Source: Ilyomonas sp964658445 (GTDB taxonomy: Bacteria; Bacteroidota; Bacteroidia; Chitinophagales; Chitinophagaceae). From it: a stretch of 40,224 nt of DNA. Below the pieces are notes generated by a model that worked only from the letters and a program-made list of their open reading frames with translations, did no database searches and was not told the DNA's origin. Shown piece after piece: positions 9,733-17,100 of the stretch. The stretch's first letter is position 1. Each line of letters opens with the position of its first letter. The translations under genes were made by a program, and so were the position numbers. The stretch is taken from contig CAZZZH010000009.1 of assembly GCA_964658445.1 (NCBI GenBank), forward strand, positions 1 through 40,224. The letters run 5' to 3'.

Positions 9733-10750
9733 GGATGAGATTGATAGATGTGGCAAGATGAATTGTATAGTTTTCTTCTGTTGTAATAAGAATTGAACTT
9801 TCTGTAACCGTTACTTTCTTTACTCCTGTAAAGCTCTGTTCTGTTTTGTAAATGAAAGAAAAATATTGTTTACAAATACATTCTCCGGCATCTATATAGG
9901 CAAAAGTTTTTTCGCCAAACAGGTGAGTGGCTGTGTTTAGAATTTCTTCAAACGGCTGATGAATACCTGCGGTTCCGAACTCGATGCCTCGATAGATAAG
10001 CTTGTTGTCATCCCAGTGCTGCCAGAGATGAATCCAGGGATAATCGCTGCGCTTCCATACATAACCCAACAACAACTGATGTGTTGGTGAATAAGCCGTA
10101 AGCCATCCCAGCTGGCTGTTTTTATTCACAATAAAAGAGAACACAGAGTTGTATAAAACTTGTGGATGTTGCAGATTAAAAGCATTGCCTTTATCGTCTT
10201 TTGCCATTGGAAATTGAAACTTATTTTCTTCTGCATTCTTATACTGCAACTGGTCGAAGCCAAGTGTTGCGTTGCAATTGACGACGGTTGATGGTGTAAG
10301 AAACGGAGCTGCTAACGTAGGATGCTGAACAATGTTGTACAACCTTCCTAATGAATAGGTATTTAAAAAGCATTCGCTAACGGCAAACACAGACTCTTGC
10401 TCATCCAATTCTATTGTTCTTTCAATGCGCAAGCCTTCTTTCGTTGCGTCAGCCTGCATTAATATGTAATTGTTTTTCTGCTCTGCCTGCCACTGTATGT
10501 TCGCCGCTTCCCCATGATTCGGCAGGCCCATTTTGATTTCACCTTCTGAAGGCAAACCCCACCGCCCGGCGCATAAAAAATGTCCTCTGTAAGGTGCACC
10601 TTCCCGGTTGTTGTCCGGCATTTGTTCTTTGGTAAAAGCGAAGCTGAACGGATTAGTTTTCTCTCCATCTGTCAGATGAAAATCAACAATAGCACCCCCA
10701 AAAGAATCAACAGATAGCAGGCAGGTATCGTTGGCAAGCGACAGTTTCAT
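9716..10750 (-). CDS. Galactose-mutarotase-fold (aldose 1-epimerase-like) protein
   Basis: I use the ATG at 10750 (MKLSLANDTCLL), giving 344 residues. The longer frame up to 10891 adds a 47-residue extension with no resemblance to the family. The sequence has the beta-sandwich style of mutarotase-superfamily proteins (VDSFGGAIVDFHL, RGHFLCAGRWGLPSEGEI, GLPNHGEA, YPWIHLWQHW, RGIEFGT). His residues in the middle (LPNHGEA, IVQHPTL) and an acidic residue near RGIEFGT fit a carbohydrate-binding face. It is the first gene of the minus-strand cluster and its 3' end overlaps the SDR start by 17 bp, indicating coupling. It may interconvert sugar anomers before oxidation; catalytic function is unproven and it is a divergent member. 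Confidence 0.7.
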   Translation of the reverse strand: MKLSLANDTCLLSVDSFGGAIVDFHLTDGEKTNPFSFAFTKEQMPDNNREGAPYRGHFLCAGRWGLPSEGEIKMGLPNHGEAANIQWQAEQKNNYILMQADATKEGLRIERTIELDEQESVFAVSECFLNTYSLGRLYNIVQHPTLAAPFLTPSTVVNCNATLGFDQLQYKNAEENKFQFPMAKDDKGNAFNLQHPQVLYNSVFSFIVNKNSQLGWLTAYSPTHQLLLGYVWKRSDYPWIHLWQHWDDNKLIYRGIEFGTAGIHQPFEEILNTATHLFGEKTFAYIDAGECICKQYFSFIYKTEQSFTGVKKVTVTESSILITTEENYTIHLATSINLIHELSE

Positions 10751-11101
10751 AAAGGCAAGATAAGCAATGCATGTTTGCCATAAAAGCAGAAAGAAGCTAG
10801 CTATGCCGGAAAAGAAAAGTATGGATGATTCCGTTTTCTTCTGTACTTCGTATCTCCGTAATAAATGAAAGCAGGAAGCATAAAGCTTCATAAAGAAAGT
10901 CCCTTTATATAACTCTTGTCTTTATAATTTATGATCAGAATTTATTTACCAATATAACGATCATGCGACTTTCTGAACTTCTCATAAGCTGTACTCTGTA
11001 TCCTGACAATCCTAGCAAGAGGCATTTGCATTTATATTTCTGAAAGAGCTGAGCCTGTATTGAATTATCAGGAAAAGGATTCTATTCAGTTCTGTTAAAT
11101 G
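10751..11101. other. Intergenic region left of the tRNA-Glu island
   Basis: About 350 bp lie between the mutarotase-like gene start and the left copy of the 58-bp repeat. I see no convincing gene or RNA. On the minus strand it should contain the promoter of the catabolic cluster, but I find no clear TAnnTTTG box and no ATGTTC operator. This is presumably the sequence originally downstream of the tRNA-Glu gene before the island inserted. Confidence 0.5.
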
Positions 11102-11159
11102 AAAAACTCCTTCAAAATCAGCTTTTGAAGGAGTTTACAATCTGGTAGAGCGTACGGGA
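11102..11159. repeat. Distal attachment-site copy (58-bp direct repeat, att)
   Basis: These 58 bases are identical to 22034-22091. They contain, read on the minus strand, the last 17 nucleotides of tRNA-Glu (part of the T-arm, acceptor stem, discriminator, CCA) followed by the tRNA terminator hairpin (14-bp stem, 11104-11117 with 11123-11136, and a T-run). Only the tRNA 3' end is present, so this is not a functional tRNA. This is the standard signature of site-specific integration into a tRNA 3' end by a tyrosine recombinase, here with the integrase remnant next to this distal copy. Confidence 0.93.
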
Positions 11160-11294
11160 ATAGTTGTATAATTTCATTTCGGCTTATAATCAAGAACTTA
11201 TATGTAAAACAAGTAGGCACGGTTACCAATTTGGTTATCACGTATTAACTAATTGAGAAAGTTGAATCTTCATTAAAAACGAATATTATTTGCT

Positions 11295-11968
11295 TTACAT
11301 CTCACTAATTCGATCAAGCTCATTATCAAGATTTTCAAGCTCTGTCCTAACCGCCTTTGTAACGTTTTTGTATTTTGAAAAGCGTTTTGGAACTTGTCCA
11401 TCCGTGGTTGTTGTATAGATGTCGAAGGCATTAAGGGAAGAGTAGCCATATTGCTTTAAACCAGATAAATGAGATTTGGTAGCAGAACCACTCATTTGAG
11501 CACTTCTACTTACGAGCCTGAATAAATCATACTTCGAGTAGGCTTCATTTAATGCTGAGTAATCTCCCAACAAAAGTTTCAAATTTTCAAAGAGCTCATC
11601 TGCTTTCAAATTAGGTTTAAGTAGAACCGTATGAACTCTACTACTCAATGAATAATATTTAGAAGACGCCTCAAAAATATTGGAAGTGTCTTCCACAGTA
11701 TAGTTCACATTGCTCACAAGAGAAAGTATACCAGAAAGCAAAGCGAGGAGGGCAGCTAAAATTTGGATTACCTCATTCCCAACAATTTTTCCAACCACTG
11801 ACATGATTGTACCTGCCGATATTAAAGCTAAAATTCCAGAATAAAGAGATAACTTCTTTTGGCTTCAGCTCTTCTAAGTGCGCTTTGTAAAAGTATTTCC
11901 CTTTTTATGGTACAGTTGACAACTAACTGCCTTAAAACTTTGATTGTATCGTTCTGTTTGGTGTTCAT
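11295..11968 (-). pseudogene. SLATT-like two-TM protein gene, frameshifted
   Basis: The clean open frame is 169 residues from the ATG at 11804, but the protein appears to begin earlier. Reading upstream in frame to the TGA near 11863 adds a first membrane segment (YSGILALISAGTIM). Just before it, in the neighbouring frame, an ATG at 11968 gives a helical N-terminus (LRQLVVNCTIKREI, LLQSALRRAEAKR). Restoring one A in the AAAA run near 11856 joins them. The result has a basic N-terminal helix, two TM segments and a soluble part with EASSKYYSLSSRVH and LGDYSALNEAYSKYD, the layout of SLATT domains found with SMODS/SLOG conflict systems as pore-forming effectors. The family call is from pattern, not a search. 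It abuts the truncated integrase. Confidence 0.6.
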
Positions 11969-11989
11969 ACAACTTAGCAATAAATAAAA

Positions 11990-13095
11990 CATCTTGCTTA
12001 CGGTCTCTATCGGTACGCCATTGCTTAGTGTAACCGTGGTTGCGAACGTGTGTCTGGCTAAGTGGTAAGTGAGATGTTTTTCTATACCACATAGATTAGC
12101 TATCTCTTTCAAATATGCGTTCACTTTTTTGATTACTTGCAATTGGCATAAAAGGCTTAGATGTCGCTTTTAGGAGATACTTGCTCAAGATTGTCAATGC
12201 TACAGGAAGCAAAGGAATCGGAGAACGGATTTTTGTTTTTGTTCTATGGATGATTATCCACTTGCTTTCATCTTCCTTGACTATTACATGCTCAACACTA
12301 AGCTTAGCAATATCAGCATAGGAAAGTCCAGTATAACAGCTAAAAATGAACATATCCTTGACTTTAGCTAAACACTCAATCGGCATTTCTTTCCTTTCTA
12401 TTTTTTTTTAATTCTACAGGAGTTAAATAACCTCTTTCAGTAATTACAAGAGATGTTTTGAAAGCCTGAAAAGGTGAGCTTAAAATCCATCCATTTGCTA
12501 TAGAAAGATGAATTATCTTCTTAAGAAACTGAATGTCTTTCATTGCCGAATTATGAGCCATCCCTTGATCGACTTTGAGGAAAGTATCGAACTCTACTAT
12601 AAACTGATTATTCAGTTCCTTTAGGAAAATATCAGTACGCTTAAATCGGTTGCTTAATAAGCCGACTAACTTCTTCCTTAAAGATTCATACTTCCTATAG
12701 GTTGCAAGAGTTGTTTCAACTCCTATTTTTCGCTTTACAAGACCATTGTGATACTGAATCGCACCTAACAAGGTTTTAGGAGATTCATCTTCATTGTTGA
12801 ACTTCTTTTTGAGCAGTTCAGCAGACATCGGAATATCTTGCTCTAATAGAGCATTATAAACCTTAGTCAGCTTGCTTTTGAATAACTCAATAGATTTATT
12901 CTTCTCTGCTGTAACTGCGTCGTTTCCTTTTATTACTCCCTTATCAACATTCCAAGCTGAAGCTGCTACATAGATACCTGTTGATACTTCAGTTTTCTCT
13001 CCATTGAGAGTAATGCGCATGAAAATAGGGGCAAGCCCCTTCTTGTTCATTTTTGACTTATAGAGCCAGAAAAGAACACTCATTCTGTGTTCCAT
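11990..13095 (-). pseudogene. Tyrosine recombinase/integrase (IntDOT-like), inactivated
   Basis: The first 239-residue frame (from the ATG at 13095) holds the Arm-binding and SAM-like core-binding domains (MSVLFWLYKSKMNKKGLAPI start). A +1 A in the T9/A9 run at 12401-12409 shifts it; removing one A continues ELKKIERKEMPIECLAK into FIFSCYTGLSYADIAKL. A second +1 A (six T at 12125-12130) shifts again; removing it gives ASNQKVNAYLKEIANLCGI and then the HLARHTFATTVTLSNGVPIE box. After VSKM (about 11990) the expected GH..TxxYxK segment with the catalytic tyrosine is absent and unrelated sequence follows. The first catalytic position is Ser (TGLS), as in IntDOT-type enzymes. It is the integrase of the tRNA-Glu island, now dead by truncation. 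Confidence 0.85.
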
Positions 13096-13488
13096 ATAAA
13101 TAAAATATTATTTTTAAAGAAAGAATTAGCAGATATGTATTTACCGAATTCTAGTACCTAGATGATGGTGTAAGAAAGTGTTTCCTGATGACCAATTAGT
13201 AAGATACCGAATGGATTAGATAATATTAGCTTCGCGAACATAATGGTTATTGCTAAAGCAAACTATTTTCGAATCACCCTTTTGCCTAAGCAGTGATTAA
13301 AGAAAAAAAGAACCAGCCTGGATTATTCATTTCAATGGTTCGCAAAATTCAGTGGAGCATTCGCATTAACTATAAAACCGCCAGATTAAGAAATAAAAGA
13401 TTAAATGGCAATTGATATTTTTGATAATTGTATGATCAGGCAGATAGCTGATAAGAAGAAGGCAACCCGACAATAAATTGATAATTCA
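13096..13488. other. Non-coding gap inside the island
   Basis: About 390 bp of A+T-rich sequence lie between the integrase start and the stop codon of the FN3/T9SS gene. I see no plausible gene, RNA structure or strong promoter box. It may hold the integrase promoter (minus strand), but no TAnnTTTG match stands out. Confidence 0.5.
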
Positions 13489-14145
13489 TCATCTCGCAAT
13501 TACAAATTTGACTCGTTTTTTATCCAGTCCATTATCGGCTTCTAATGAGTAAGTTCCTACCGATAGTCGTTGCAAATCCATTGTATAGAAATTACTCATT
13601 TTAGGTGTTAAGTTTCTGTTTTCACTCACTATCTTACCATTCATATCATAAACAGTAAAAGATAAATAGTTCCCAATCTTCCCGCTATAACTGATATTAA
13701 TTACGCCCTTTGACGGGTTTGGATAAAGGATAAGCATCATGTCGTTTGCACTGCTACAGAGAGGAATGGATACTTGCGTACCGACTGAGGGCGTACTTAG
13801 TAAAATAGTTCCGTTTGATGTACAAACACCCTGTACTGACCAGTTTACAACCGAACCGGGTCTCACGTCAATAATTGATGAACATGTGGTATTATTGCAA
13901 ACCGGCGTTGAGCTTTCTAACTCTCTTGTACTATCATCTGCGCTATAAGCCCTTACTATATATGATTGGTTTTCGCTTCCGTTCCAGCTAACTTTTAATT
14001 CTGTGCAACTAAGAGAAGTAATGGTTAACCCTCTTGGTAGATTGCAGCTTTTGCTTTGAACTTTAAGTCCAGAATGTGGACATTGGGAGTAAGACCGCTG
14101 AACTAAAATAAGCGCTATCCAGAGTATAAATAGGAATTTTTGCAT
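13489..14145 (-). CDS. Secreted FN3-like protein with T9SS type A sorting domain
   Basis: This 218-residue exported protein has a signal peptide (MQKFLFILWIALILVQRSYSQ) and an FN3-like domain at about 38-128 (LTITSLSCTELKVSWNG, YIVRAYSAD, VNWSVQGVC) with several Cys that could form disulfides. Its C-terminal T9SS type A sorting signal at about 140-218 has the diagnostic YPNPSKGVINISY, VYDMNGKIV, LSVGTYSLE and KRVKFVIAR. It should therefore be secreted by the Por system and attached to the cell surface. It is the last gene of the four-gene exported cluster, 16 bp after the RHS gene. An immunity role for the RHS protein is unlikely because it is itself exported. Confidence 0.9.
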   Translation of the reverse strand: MQKFLFILWIALILVQRSYSQCPHSGLKVQSKSCNLPRGLTITSLSCTELKVSWNGSENQSYIVRAYSADDSTRELESSTPVCNNTTCSSIIDVRPGSVVNWSVQGVCTSNGTILLSTPSVGTQVSIPLCSSANDMMLILYPNPSKGVINISYSGKIGNYLSFTVYDMNGKIVSENRNLTPKMSNFYTMDLQRLSVGTYSLEADNGLDKKRVKFVIAR

Positions 14146-14161
14146 GTCGAATCTTATTTAT

Positions 14162-17100
14162 TCAATGAGGTGCAGCAGATAAAGCTCCGCCTATTGTAAC
14201 ATTAGTGTTGTAAGGACGATAATCATGCAACGGAGGAGAAGTTGTTGTAAATCTAAATCCAAAACCTCCATAAAATCCTTCCCCAGCTCCTTCAGAAACA
14301 TTATCGCTTTTTGTTACATTACCATTTGCATCTTCTGAGTAACTTCTGCTACCTTCGACCGGTCCCATCGATAGAGAACCCGTTACAGTTTGATTCAAAT
14401 TCGTGGTAGCTTCGTAAGAAACACCAGCTGATAGAACCCTCGTAAGCTTCGCATCCGCGGAAAAAAGTGCTACACCTTCGAGACCGTTAGGACCATCTGG
14501 ATTTGCATCACTATAGGACGCGTTGAATGCCGTTCCAAATATTATATCTAGACCAAAGGAATGTTGACATGTTTCGGGGTTTGACCCCATTTCAACACGA
14601 AAGCCAACTCCAAAAGCAACAGCAGCTTCTCCTTGTCGAAGCCCATTTTTGTCAATCCACCTTAATGGATTATTACTAACATATTTATAATCTTTCGAAA
14701 TACTCACAGGATCGGAACTTATCCACCTGCCAATATTCCCATTATACTCACGATATAAAGTCAGATGCAACCCACTTGAAGCGTGATAATAATGACCCGT
14801 AAATCCAAAATCTGCATCTACACTTCCTAATGCTCTCGTCCGTTTGCCGTAAAGCCCATAGTTATACCTAGTCTTCATCAAACTGCTAGCATCTGTCATC
14901 TCAACGACAGAACCCAGATGATCTTTTGTAAAATAGTAGCTTGTACCGCTGATTTGTTCGCCCTGTTTATAAAACCGTTTGGTAACGCTTCCGCCGGCTG
15001 CATTCCGCTCTTCACATAAATCTGAGCCGCACCATAACCAGCGTCTGGTAATGGTCCCATTAAGCTTTTCTATGACGCGCCTGCCAAAGCCGTCATACAC
15101 AAACTCAGTAATGTTGTTTCCCTGCGTGATTTTTACCAGCTTATCAGCCGCATTCCATTCATACTTTACAGCCGGATTGGTTTCAGACACCATGTTTCCA
15201 TTGTCATCGAAAGTTAAAGTATCGTTTTCTCCTTTTCCGATGGTAAAGCCATATTTTTTCAGGCTCGAATTGCCTGAATAATCCGTTGCCGTTATTTGAA
15301 TGCTGTCGGCTCCCGGTTTCGATTTTATAAAAGCTTCAAAGCTGTTGGAGGCACTGTCAACCGTAGCATATAAAGAATCATTTGTTGTTAAGTTCTTTAC
15401 CAGTACAGTAGATGGTTCATTCACTGTTCCTTTGATTCGTACAGGTCCATTATCCTGCCGCCTGATCATCTGGTTAAGATTGTTGAATATAGCAGATGTA
15501 ATGCTGTTGTCTACCTGTTCACTCGTACGGTTTCCAGATTTATCATACTGGTACGCATACCGTTTTATTATCGTTGCTGTGCTCTGACTTTTTAAAGTCG
15601 CAGCAATCAACTGGTCTGAAAGGTCGTAGCTAATGTCGTAGTAAGAGATAATGGTGGAGTCTGATTGTTGCGTCCATTTTGTAATTTGATTTTCCTTATT
15701 GTATTCGTAACTGAACTTGGAAAGTGTACTGCCACCCGAATTTTTGTTCCAGATCTGCTTCAACTGTTCATCGCCATTATTATCAAAGTAATCATAGACC
15801 GTGTTCTGACTGTTCGGATATGTCATGGATTTTAAACGAGGTGTCTGGTCCACGTATGCATAGCCAAACGCTCCTAAAGCATTGGTTTCAGAGGTTATCC
15901 TTCCCAGCTGATCATATACAAGAGAAGTTGCAATGCCATTGATAGAACGTGAGACAAGGCGCTCCAGTGAATCATATGTATAATTAATTACAGAATTGAT
16001 CAAAGAACCTTTTTCCGAACTGAGCTTACCTGAGCCCAGACCTGAGTTTATTTTTTTGTACGAGTACGTTGTAATGCCCGTACCGTCTGCCATGGATAGG
16101 ATACGGTTATAGCTTGTATCATAGGTGTAAGCTACAGAAGCGGTAGCCACCATAGAATTCTGGTAATCTACTTGTTTCAAATTGTCATCTGTAAAATAGC
16201 TGTAAGTCATTACCTGACCTTTTGCATCTGTTACCTGTTTGACGCGGCTTGTAGTATTCTCATAATCATAAGTGATACTCTTACCATCAGCAAATGTTTT
16301 TATCAGTAACCGTCCCTGTAGATCGCGGGTGAGTGATGTAACGTTTTTTAGTGGGTCTATAATCTCAGATAGACTTCCACAACTGCACCAGATAAACTGG
16401 GTAACTCTTCCTAAAGCATCAATTCTAGCACTAGCTCTGTCTAGTGAATCATAAATAACATGCGACCATCTGCCGAGTCGGTCCCGCTTGTGAACAACAT
16501 CCAGCCTATCATATACAATTTGCTCGTAAGTGCTATCAGGATAGGTAATTACAGTCGGCCGGTCTAAAAAATCGTAGTCAGTTGTAATAGTATAACCTTC
16601 CGGGTCAGTTATGGTTTTGACCCTGCCGAAGACGTCATATGCAAATCTCACAACAAAACCCAGAACAGCTCCCGTAATGCTCTTTAAATAACCCTTGCTG
16701 TCATAATCTAACGTTGTAACTTCTTTTTTCGGGTTTTTAATGGTGAGTAACTGACCAGCATTATTGTAGGTATAACTGGTTGTAAGTCCGGATGCATTCT
16801 TTGAAGTAAGCGGAAGGTGCTGACTGTTGTAAGTGAATTTTGCAAGAAGTTCATTGGTGCTGCCCCGCTTTTGCCTTACCTCCAGCAGGTCTACCTTATT
16901 GCTGTCATACGAGTACTTGAATGTTCTTCCCGCGGGGTCTATAAAGCTTGTGTCCCGTCCCAATGTATTATAACCGTGCTGATAAAGCTGGGTGGAATCA
17001 TTATCTAACACCCTTCCGATGTACATAGCTTTACCCTGCATTTCTTCATTTGTGAGAATACTTACCGTTTGCCCTTGGTAGGCATACCAAACTCTGTTTT

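Noticed and set aside
10751..10891. N-terminal extension of the mutarotase-like protein
   Set aside because: The 47 extra residues are unlike the family, while the ATG at 10750 starts at the expected beta strand.
11102..11159. Second tRNA-Glu gene
   Set aside because: Only the last 17 nt of the tRNA plus its terminator are present; the anticodon and D arms are missing, so it is an att site.
11295..13095. Programmed frameshifting producing a functional integrase
   Set aside because: Even after correcting both A-runs the catalytic tyrosine segment is missing, so slippage could not restore activity.
13489..14145. Immunity protein for the RHS tip
   Set aside because: It has a signal peptide and T9SS sorting domain, so it is a surface protein, not a cytoplasmic immunity factor.
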